Source: JBEIFW01 sp044370695
GTDB lineage: Bacteria > Actinomycetota > Acidimicrobiia > Acidimicrobiales > Ilumatobacteraceae
Assembly (NCBI GenBank): GCA_044370695.1
Contig: JBILVB010000154.1
Location: 1 to 8,915, forward strand
DNA: 8,915 nt
Direction of reading: 5' to 3'
The notes under the pieces were generated by a model. It saw only the letters and a list, made by a program, of their open reading frames with translations, searched no databases and was not told the DNA's origin. Below, piece by piece: positions 1 to 6,104 of this stretch. The stretch's first letter is position 1, and each line of letters opens with the position of its first letter. The translations under genes and the position numbers were made by a program.

Positions 1-2
1 GG

Positions 3-539
3 AGCGGCTCCGGGGTGATGCCTTCGCACGGACAGGCCGATGCCGACCGGGAGCACGACCATGAACTCGACGAGTTCTGCCGCATCGTCGCCCGGCACGT
101 ATGGGCCCACGTCGGTGCCGACGATCCTCGGCCGGTGGTCGTCGCCGGGGTGGGGGATCTCGTCGCTCGCCTGCGGGCGGCGAGCGCCGATCCGGACCGC
201 ATCGTCGCCGTGGTCCCCGGGACCGTCGAGCGGGTGGCGGTCGCCGAGCTCGCGGCCCGGGGCGCCGCCGCGCTCGGCCCGGTGCGCTCGCCGGCCACCC
301 GCGCCTGGCTCGAACGGTTCCACCACCGTCAGGGCTCGGGGCTCGCGTCCGGCGACCTCGACGAGCTCGCGGCCGAAGCGGCGCACGGGCGGGTCGCGGC
401 GCTGCTGGTGCCCGAGAGCGCCGACCGGACGGACCCGCGCCTCGACCGGGCGATCGCCGGTGCCCTCGCCGGGCGCGCCGAGGTGCTCGTCGTGGCGGCG
501 GGTGACCTCGACGCCCCCGGGGCGGTCTATCGCTGGTGA
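3..539 (+). CDS. baeRF-like (archaeo-eukaryotic release factor / Vms1-like) protein, C-terminal part
   Basis: The reading frame is open from the window edge, so the N-terminus is missing; the GTG at 15 and ATG at 18 are probably internal. About 179 residues are visible, whereas family members are usually 350-400. The order of blocks matches the C-terminal half of the bacterial eRF1-like (baeRF) proteins: a hydrophobic strand (VVVAGVGDLVARLR), a segment ending VVPGTVERV, a GRVAALLVPE strand after a helix, then GRAEVLVVAAGDL and a terminal AVYRW resembling the family's closing A-x-x-RY. Relatives are proposed to act on ribosomes or peptidyl-tRNA, but most bacterial members have no tested function, and the catalytic region would lie upstream of this window. 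The stop (TGA 537-539) sits inside the 3' end of the convergent GH130 gene. The assignment rests on overall pattern, not on a diagnostic motif. Confidence 0.6.
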   Translation, partial: SGSGVMPSHGQADADREHDHELDEFCRIVARHVWAHVGADDPRPVVVAGVGDLVARLRAASADPDRIVAVVPGTVERVAVAELAARGAAALGPVRSPATRAWLERFHHRQGSGLASGDLDELAAEAAHGRVAALLVPESADRTDPRLDRAIAGALAGRAEVLVVAAGDLDAPGAVYRW

Positions 540-1489
540 CGGCCCCCGGGGTCCGCCGGGCACGACCGCAGGTACGTGAGCAGGTCGCCGAGACGGGCGG
601 TGGCCACGGCGATCACGGTGTCGGCGGCGCCGTAATAGAGGCGGTACTCGTCGGTGGACGGGTCGTGGACGGCACCGCACGGGAACACCACGTTCGGGAC
701 GTCGCCGATGCGCTCGTAGTCGGTCGCGGGCGACAGCACCCAGTCCGGTGACCGGTGCAGGACGCGCCCGGGCTCGTCGCGGTCGACGAGCGCGAGCCCG
801 ACGCGGTAGAGCCCGCCGGCGACGGTCGTGCGGACCCCGTGGTAGACGACCAGCCAGCCGTGCGGCGTCTCCAACGGTGGCGGCCCGAGCCCGACCCGGG
901 CGGCGTCCCACCAGGCCCCGTCCCGGCAGGCGAGGACCCGCTGCGGGTTGCGCCAGGTGACGAGATCGGTGCTGCGCGACAACCAGATGTCCGGTTTCGG
1001 TCCGGTCAGCGGGCTCACCGGACGATGGAACAGCACCCATTCCCCGCCGACGCGGCGAGCGAGCAACGCAGCGTTCTTGTCCTCCGGCGGACAGACCGTC
1101 CCCCAGATGTCGACGGTGTCGAGGTCGGTCGTGGCGAGGAACACGGCGGGGCCCGGCGGCCCGAACGCCGTGCCGGTCAGCACCCAGGTGCCGAGTTCGT
1201 CGACGCGCACCAGGCGTGGGTCCTCGAACCCCCACTGCTCGTCTTCGATCCCGGGGCGTGGGCTCAGGAGCGGAGCGGGGTCGACCCGCCAGCCGCCCAA
1301 GCCGTCGTCGGACCGAGCTGCCCACAGGTGCGAGATCCCCCGGGTGTCCTCGACCCGGCACACCAGCACGGTGGCCGTGCCGGTCCGGGCCACCGCCGGG
1401 TTGCAGACCGCGTTCACGGGCACCGGCCAGTCCGCCGGGGTGAGGATCGGGTTGCCGGGATGGCGCCGGAACAGCGTGGAGGGGTTCAC
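527..1489 (-). CDS. GH130 family glycosidase/phosphorylase, second copy (operon gene 4)
   Basis: A 320-residue protein of glycoside hydrolase family 130, whose members phosphorolyse or hydrolyse beta-1,4- or beta-1,2-mannosides. Visible family blocks are RRHPGNPILTP (8-18), the RVED strand (45-48), SDDG (60-63), GFEDPRL (87-93), PPEDKNAAL (134-142), LFHRP (153-157), IWLS (168-171), WWDAARVGLGPPP (193-205) and VVYHGV (214-219). The Asp of EDPR is the presumed general acid. No signal peptide is seen, so it should be cytoplasmic. The GTG start at 1489 overlaps the upstream stop as GTGA and begins just before the first conserved block; no Shine-Dalgarno is apparent, so translation is probably coupled. 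Compared with the other GH130 copy it has Arg for Lys in the WWDA..KVG block and Gly for Tyr in the ITYTGF strand, so its specificity or activity may differ. An open frame continues upstream to 2620 but is a shadow of the preceding gene. Confidence 0.88.
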   Translation of the reverse strand: MNPSTLFRRHPGNPILTPADWPVPVNAVCNPAVARTGTATVLVCRVEDTRGISHLWAARSDDGLGGWRVDPAPLLSPRPGIEDEQWGFEDPRLVRVDELGTWVLTGTAFGPPGPAVFLATTDLDTVDIWGTVCPPEDKNAALLARRVGGEWVLFHRPVSPLTGPKPDIWLSRSTDLVTWRNPQRVLACRDGAWWDAARVGLGPPPLETPHGWLVVYHGVRTTVAGGLYRVGLALVDRDEPGRVLHRSPDWVLSPATDYERIGDVPNVVFPCGAVHDPSTDEYRLYYGAADTVIAVATARLGDLLTYLRSCPADPGGRHQR

Positions 1490-3756
1490 GGCGGTCCGAG
1501 CCGGTCGAGCGCCGGTCCGGCGGCGTCGAGCGCGAGGCGGGCGGACAAGGCCTCGATCGTCGACTCCGCCCCCTGGTTGCTGCTGACCACGCCGTGGTCG
1601 ATGCCGTCGGCGCATCCGCCGGTCGCCGGATCGAGCACCCACCGTCCGGACCGATTCGCCCCGGTGAACCAGGACCAGGCCCGCAGCGCCCGTCGGCCGT
1701 GTCCCTCGTCGCCGGTGACCGCGAGGGCGTCGAGTTCGGCGACCACGAGCGCGGCGGCCTCGAGCGGTTGCTCGCCGCCGTGGCCCGGGTGGGGTTCCCC
1801 GCGGTGGCGGCCCTCGTTGCCGGGCAGCACGACCGGCGGGTCGTCGAGGCCGCACTGGTCCCCGTACCAGCGCAAGGTGCGCAGGCCGAGCCGGAGGTAC
1901 CGGTCGTCGTCGAGCCGGTGACCGGCGAGGATCAGGGCGTGGGGGACGAGCGCGTTGTCGTAGGCGAGCGCGTCCTCGTACCAGTCCCAGTCGTCGGTGG
2001 CGTTGCGGGGGTGGAGCGCGGCGATTCCCTCGGCGAGCGTGTCGACGAGGCCGTCCCAGCGCCGCAGCGGTGCGGCGCCTTTGAGCCGGGCGAGGCCGAC
2101 CACGAGTTGCGCTGCGGTGCGGGGGCTCGGCCGGGTGTCGGCGACGTCGGCGCACAAGGTGTCGAGCAGCACGACCGCAGGTTCCCGTATCGCGTCGGGC
2201 CGGTCGTCGCCCACGACGGCCGTGAGCGCCCGCACGGCACGCCCGACGTGATCGCCGTGATGCGGGTGGTCGAGCCACCGACGGTCGTAGCCGAGCAGGT
2301 TGTGCATCCCCACCGTGGCCGGGCGCTCGGGGGTGGCGTGGCGCAGGAAGGCGAGCGCGAGCACGGCTCGCCGGCGCCACGCGGCGTGTCCGGTGCGATC
2401 GGCGAGTGCGACGGCGCAGGGCAACAGGCGGGCGACGTCGTCGACGCAGTAGCCGGTCGAGAGGTTCGGCATGCCACCGACGGCGTGCTGCACCACGCCG
2501 ACGTCGTCGCACAGCAGATCGAGGTGCGCGGTGCGGATCGCCGGCAGCGCCGGCCGCGAGCCGGCCGGTCGGCGGGTGCGGACCGGCCGTGCGCCCGCCC
2601 GGTGCAGTGCTTCGGCCCACGCGTCGGCCACGGCGCCGGGACCCACCCGGGCCGCCGTCCGGCGGGCGTGCTCGCGCCCGCTGCGCCGCCGGTCGGGGTG
2701 CTCGGCGAGGTCGGCGAGCACCGTCGCCAGCGCCTCGCTGTCCCCGAACGGCACCAGCGTGCCCGCACCCGTGCCGAGGAGGTCCTCGGCGTAGGGGAAC
2801 GGGGTGGCCACCACCGGGCAGCCGGCGGCGATCGCCGCCGTGACCGCTGCGGGTGCGCCGTAGCGCTCGGCGTTGGTGTCCGCGTCGTCGCCCGGTCCGG
2901 GCACGGTGACCACCAGATCGGCGGTACCGAGCAGCGCGGCGACGTCGTCGGGCCGCAGCGGCCCGTCGTCGACCACCACGGCGCCGCTGAGCCCGAGGCG
3001 GCCGGCGTGCCCGGCGACCTCGATGCGGCGGCGCTCACCGTCGCCGGGATCGGCTGTGCCGTCGGCGACGATCACGGTGACCACGTCGTGATGCCGGATC
3101 CGGCCGAGCGCATCGAGCAACCCGAGGAGCCCGTCGTCGGGGCCGAAGCGCACGGGCACCACGACGCAGAGCTGGTTTCGCCCGGCGGCGGGTAGTGCCC
3201 AGCGCCGACCCGCGCCGGACCGGGGGCCGTCGATCCCCGGTTCCGGCTCGACCGGGCGGGGCGCTGCGAAGGGCACGACGTCGACCGTGCCGGGCGGGGC
3301 GAGACGTGACCCGATCAGCCGTCGCCGGGCCGCCTCGTGGGGCACCAGGATGCCGATGGCGTCGGCCGTGAGCCGCTCGAGCACCTGGAACCGGGCGGGG
3401 GCGGGGGCGACGGGTACCGAGCGCAGGCGCAGCAGGTAGGGGAGGGGCGACTCGTCGAGGAACACGCCGAGCAGTTCGCCGTCGGCACCACCGAACGCAC
3501 CGTCGGCCACGTCGACGACGACGGCCTCGGCGCCGCGTCGCGAGACGAGGCGTGCCGCTCGGGCGTAGTCGTCCGCAACGTCCCGCACGATCTCGGCGTC
3601 CCCGACGGCCGGTGACCCGTGCGACCGGTCCGGGCGGACCCGGACGACGTCGAGGCCATCCACGCCGGGTGTGCGACGGAGCAGGTCCGGGAGGCCGATC
3701 GTGGCGGCGGTGCCGAACCCGGGTGGCGCAACGGGGGTGACGACGGCGAGGCGCAT
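1486..3756 (-). CDS. GT4-like domain (catalytic residues replaced) fused to an alpha/alpha-hairpin domain (operon gene 3)
   Basis: A 756-residue two-domain protein. Residues 1 to about 390 resemble a GT-B glycosyltransferase of family GT4 and align with the operon's first gene, most clearly at AAIAAGCPVVATPFP (307-321). Conserved positions are changed: the first-domain His gives V83, LHT gives LRS (111-113), PHG gives PFA (162-164), the Lys of GPGKG gives D208, and the catalytic-region Glu gives A307. Residues about 405-756 form a helical repeat domain of six-hairpin glycosidase type, with GYCVDDVAR (435-443), GDHVGRAVRAL (501-511), WDWYEDALAYDNA (590-602), EQPLEAAA (662-669) and NQGAEST (727-733). 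Such GT-plus-helical fusions are known beside GH130 genes, but I know of no established activity. The ATG at 3756 lies 7 bp after the upstream stop, with GGAG 11 nt before it. No signal peptide or membrane segment is seen. The helical domain, with several well-kept acidic residues, may be the working part. Confidence 0.82.
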   Translation of the reverse strand: MRLAVVTPVAPPGFGTAATIGLPDLLRRTPGVDGLDVVRVRPDRSHGSPAVGDAEIVRDVADDYARAARLVSRRGAEAVVVDVADGAFGGADGELLGVFLDESPLPYLLRLRSVPVAPAPARFQVLERLTADAIGILVPHEAARRRLIGSRLAPPGTVDVVPFAAPRPVEPEPGIDGPRSGAGRRWALPAAGRNQLCVVVPVRFGPDDGLLGLLDALGRIRHHDVVTVIVADGTADPGDGERRRIEVAGHAGRLGLSGAVVVDDGPLRPDDVAALLGTADLVVTVPGPGDDADTNAERYGAPAAVTAAIAAGCPVVATPFPYAEDLLGTGAGTLVPFGDSEALATVLADLAEHPDRRRSGREHARRTAARVGPGAVADAWAEALHRAGARPVRTRRPAGSRPALPAIRTAHLDLLCDDVGVVQHAVGGMPNLSTGYCVDDVARLLPCAVALADRTGHAAWRRRAVLALAFLRHATPERPATVGMHNLLGYDRRWLDHPHHGDHVGRAVRALTAVVGDDRPDAIREPAVVLLDTLCADVADTRPSPRTAAQLVVGLARLKGAAPLRRWDGLVDTLAEGIAALHPRNATDDWDWYEDALAYDNALVPHALILAGHRLDDDRYLRLGLRTLRWYGDQCGLDDPPVVLPGNEGRHRGEPHPGHGGEQPLEAAALVVAELDALAVTGDEGHGRRALRAWSWFTGANRSGRWVLDPATGGCADGIDHGVVSSNQGAESTIEALSARLALDAAGPALDRLGPP

Positions 3757-3763
3757 CCCGCAG

Positions 3764-4768
3764 TCAGCTCCGCAGCATCGGCGCTGGTGGGGCCGTCGTC
3801 AGTGGCGCCGTCTGCTCGGGTGGGCACGGATGGCTCGCGAGATGGTCGAGCAGGGCCTCGAGGCTGCAGGACGCCACGGCGACACAGGTGTCGCCCGCGC
3901 CGTAGTACAGGCGCAGGGTGTCGCCGTCGTCGTCGAGCAACCAGCCGCAGGGGAACACGACACCGGGCACGTCGCCGGCCAGCTCGTAGGGGGCGCTCGG
4001 GCCGAACACCCACTCGCTGCCCCGGGCCAGCACCAGGGTCGGGTCCTCCCGGGCGAGCAGGGCCAAGCCGAGTCGGTACACGGCACCGGCCACGGTGGTC
4101 TTCACCGCGTGGTAGCACACGAGCCACCCGCGGTCGGTGAGCAGCGGGGGCGGGCCGAGCCCCACCTTGTTGGCGTCCCACCAGCCACCGCGTCGGGCGG
4201 GGATCAGGATCCGGCCGTCGCCCCAGTGTCGAAGGTCCGGGCTGAACGACAACCAGATGTGGGCGCCGAGGCCGACCATGGCGGGCGCCGGGCGGTGCAA
4301 CAGCGCCCACCGGCCCGAGAAGGTCGTCGGGAACACGGCGGCGTCCTTGTCCTCCGGCGGCATCAGCACCCCGCGCCGTTCGAATCGCACGAAGTCCCGA
4401 GTGCTCGCGAGGCACACCAACGGCCCGCCGAGGGAGAACCCGGTGTAGGTGATCAGGTACTCGTCGCCGACTTGGGTGATGCGCGGATCCTCGATCCCCC
4501 AGTGCTCCTCGAAGCGGTCCGTGCGCGGGGTCATGCCCCGGTCGAACTCGATGGTCCAGTCCCCGAACCCGTCGTCGCTGCGCGCCACCACGAGCCGGGA
4601 CAATCCGGTGCGATCCTCGACGCGGACCAGCAGCAGGGTCTGGCCCTCGAACCGGGCGACGCCGGGGTTGAACGCGGTGTTGACCATCTTGGGGAAGTCG
4701 TCGGCGGTCAGCACCGGGTTGGCGGGGTGCCGGGTGAAGAATCCGCCGGGGTGGTCGTCGGCGGCCAT
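3764..4768 (-). CDS. GH130 family beta-mannoside phosphorylase/mannosidase, first copy (operon gene 2)
   Basis: A 334-residue GH130 protein, usual length for the family and without a signal peptide. Family blocks run in order: TRHPANPVLT (12-21), NTAFNPGVA (30-38), LLLVRVEDRTGLS (45-57), SDDG (64-67), WGIEDPRIT (90-98), YLITYTGFS (104-112), MPPEDKDAA (136-144), LLHRPAP (156-162), IWLSFS (171-176), WWDANKVGLGPPP (196-208), a CYHAVKTT block and VVFPCG. The Asp of EDPR is the presumed general acid, and the retained Lys of NKVG and the basic residues nearby would suit phosphate binding, so a phosphorylase (mannose-1-phosphate forming) is more likely than a hydrolase. The sugar linkage cannot be read from sequence. 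The ATG at 4768 follows the GT4 stop by 2 bp; no Shine-Dalgarno is seen, implying coupling. The last 20 or so residues are Pro/Thr-rich and not conserved. Confidence 0.9.
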   Translation of the reverse strand: MAADDHPGGFFTRHPANPVLTADDFPKMVNTAFNPGVARFEGQTLLLVRVEDRTGLSRLVVARSDDGFGDWTIEFDRGMTPRTDRFEEHWGIEDPRITQVGDEYLITYTGFSLGGPLVCLASTRDFVRFERRGVLMPPEDKDAAVFPTTFSGRWALLHRPAPAMVGLGAHIWLSFSPDLRHWGDGRILIPARRGGWWDANKVGLGPPPLLTDRGWLVCYHAVKTTVAGAVYRLGLALLAREDPTLVLARGSEWVFGPSAPYELAGDVPGVVFPCGWLLDDDGDTLRLYYGAGDTCVAVASCSLEALLDHLASHPCPPEQTAPLTTAPPAPMLRS

Positions 4769-4770
4769 CG

Positions 4771-5949
4771 TCAGGCGGCGGCCCGGGCGGCGAGCACCTC
4801 GGTGGCGAGCCGGGCGTAGCGGGCACCGACCGCCGGCCAGGCGAGGTCGGCGGCCATCGCCCGGCAGCGCTCCCGCATCGCGATCGCCGCCCGGGGCGTG
4901 GTGAGCACGCGCCGGATCCCCGAGGCGAGGGCGTCGGGATCCCCGTGGCGCACGACGATCCCGGCCCCGCCGCCGAGCAGTTCGACCGCGTGGGGGAACG
5001 CCGTGGCGACCACCGGGCGAGCCGCTGCGATCGCTTCGACCAGCACCCCCGAGGTGACCTGGTCGTGCGAGTCGTACGGCAACACCACGACGTCGGCACC
5101 CCGCACGAGCGTGCGCAGCTCCGGGCCCGATCGGTAGGCGTCGTCGAACACGACACGTGGCGCAACGCCGAGCTGGTGGGCCAGCGCGACGAGGCCGTCT
5201 CGGTAGCGCTCGCCCTCGGTGGCCCGGACCTTCGGGTGCGTGCCGCCGAGCACGACGTACACCGGTTGGGGCACCAGGGTCCCGATCCGGGCGAAGGCCG
5301 TGATGGCGTGCTCGATGCCCTTGCCCGGTCCGAGCAGCCCCCACGTGAGCACCGTGGGCGCGTCCACGAGCTTGCGGGCCTCGCCACCGAGTTCGACGGC
5401 GGCGCCGTGGGGGATGACGGCCAGCTTCGTCGCCGGCACGGCGACGCTGTGCAGCAGCCGGGTGCGGGCGGCTTCGCTCTGCACGACGACGATCTCGCTG
5501 TGGGCGACGATCCCGGCGAGCACCCGCAGCTGGCCGGGCGAGGGCGACGCCAGCACGGTGTGGAGCACGACGATGCGGGGTACCTCGCATCGGCGCAGGA
5601 AGCCGACCACGGCGGCGCCGTCGTCGGCGCCGTAGATCCCGAACTCGTGCTGGACGATCACGGCGTCGTGCCGGGTTGCGGCTCGCAAGGCCGCGGTCGG
5701 CTGTGCCGAGGCGTCGGGGTCCCAGCAGGCGACGACCTCGGACCGGTCGGCGCCGGGCCGGCTGCTCGCGCCGGCCCGGCGGCCCGAGGCCACCTCGCCG
5801 GGCGCCACCCGGATCATCCCGACCGTGCGGCACCCCCCTGCGAGCAGTCCTTCGCGCAAGGACGCCGCGAACGTCGCGAGACCGCACTGGGTAGGCGGGT
5901 AGGTGCCGACGAGCGCGACGTCGATGCCGTCGAAGGTTGCTGGAGCCAC
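4771..5949 (-). CDS. GT4 family glycosyltransferase (operon gene 1)
   Basis: A 392-residue retaining GT-B glycosyltransferase of family GT4, expected to move a sugar from a nucleotide-sugar donor (GDP-mannose is a guess from the GH130 neighbours). The N-terminal Rossmann domain starts with VALVGTYPPTQCGLATFA (11-28) and carries QHEFGIYG (100-107), LHT (129-131) and IPHGA (179-183). The C-terminal domain has GLLGPGKGIEHAI (204-216) with the donor-phosphate Lys, GGTHPKVR (235-242), and SGVLVEAIAAARPVVAT (300-316) with Glu305; the first Glu of the usual E-x7-E is Gln297. No membrane segment is seen. The GTG at 5949 is chosen because GAGGAGG lies 7 nt upstream and because the frame further upstream (to 6021) is unconserved sequence. 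It is first in a four-gene operon and paralogous to the N-terminal half of gene 3. Confidence 0.9.
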   Translation of the reverse strand: MAPATFDGIDVALVGTYPPTQCGLATFAASLREGLLAGGCRTVGMIRVAPGEVASGRRAGASSRPGADRSEVVACWDPDASAQPTAALRAATRHDAVIVQHEFGIYGADDGAAVVGFLRRCEVPRIVVLHTVLASPSPGQLRVLAGIVAHSEIVVVQSEAARTRLLHSVAVPATKLAVIPHGAAVELGGEARKLVDAPTVLTWGLLGPGKGIEHAITAFARIGTLVPQPVYVVLGGTHPKVRATEGERYRDGLVALAHQLGVAPRVVFDDAYRSGPELRTLVRGADVVVLPYDSHDQVTSGVLVEAIAAARPVVATAFPHAVELLGGGAGIVVRHGDPDALASGIRRVLTTPRAAIAMRERCRAMAADLAWPAVGARYARLATEVLAARAAA

Positions 5950-5956
5950 GTTCGGA

Positions 5957-5963
5957 CCTCCTC
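5957..5963 (-). promoter_or_regulatory. Shine-Dalgarno of the carbohydrate operon
   Basis: On the minus strand this reads GAGGAGG, 7 nt before the GTG at 5949. It is the best ribosome-binding site in the window and fixes the start of the GT4 gene. The three downstream operon genes lack comparable sites, which fits translational coupling. No clear -10/-35 pair was found for this operon between here and 6104. Confidence 0.85.
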
Positions 5964-6052
5964 GGGACGATGGTGCGCCGTACGGCACCGCCACCTTCGT
6001 TGCGCCCGTCCGTGCGGCCAAGGGGCGGACGGCTCAAGCGCCAGTGGTGCGG

Positions 6053-6085
6053 TCGGACCGCTCCAGGTCACACGGAGTGGTCCGA
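6053..6085. repeat. Hyphenated inverted repeat in the divergent promoter region (candidate operator)
   Basis: Left arm TCGGACCGCTCC (6053-6064) and right arm GGAGTGGTCCGA (6074-6085) are complementary at 11 of 12 positions around a 9-nt centre. The single mismatch (6060/6078) would be a G-U pair in one RNA strand. The repeat encloses the -35-like element of the GGDEF-EAL gene and ends 5 bp before its -10. A dimeric repressor site, possibly also controlling the divergent sugar operon, is the simplest reading. A run of U after the stem is absent, so a terminator is unlikely. Confidence 0.5.
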
Positions 6086-6096
6086 TGGGCTAGATT
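6067..6096 (+). promoter_or_regulatory. Putative promoter of the GGDEF-EAL gene, near-leaderless
   Basis: The -10 box TAGATT (6091-6096) fits actinobacterial TAnnnT. GTCACA (6067-6072) matches TTGACA at four of six positions with an 18-bp spacer. The GTG at 6105 is 8 nt beyond the -10, so transcription would start at or within a few bases of the start codon, leaving no room for a Shine-Dalgarno. Confidence 0.55.
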
Positions 6097-6104
6097 CACC
6101 ACTC

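Noticed and set aside
512..524. CGCCCC-C-GGGGCG palindrome near the convergent gene ends
   Set aside because: There is no usable loop and no T-run, and it lies within coding sequence, so it cannot be supported as a terminator.
1490..2620. N-terminal extension of the second GH130 gene in the same frame
   Set aside because: The extension is Arg/Pro-rich shadow of the upstream fusion gene; the GH130 fold begins right after the GTG at 1489, which forms a GTGA overlap.
1594..3195. Long plus-strand open frame (533 codons) opposite the GT4-helical fusion gene
   Set aside because: It is antisense to a gene with clear family motifs; its Val/Gly/Asp/Arg-rich composition is that of the reverse complement of GC-rich coding sequence, and no motif is recognisable.
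5937..6104. Upstream extension of the GGDEF-EAL protein by 56 codons
   Set aside because: It would overlap the divergent GT4 start and its Shine-Dalgarno, contains the inverted repeat and the -10 box, and has no conserved sequence.
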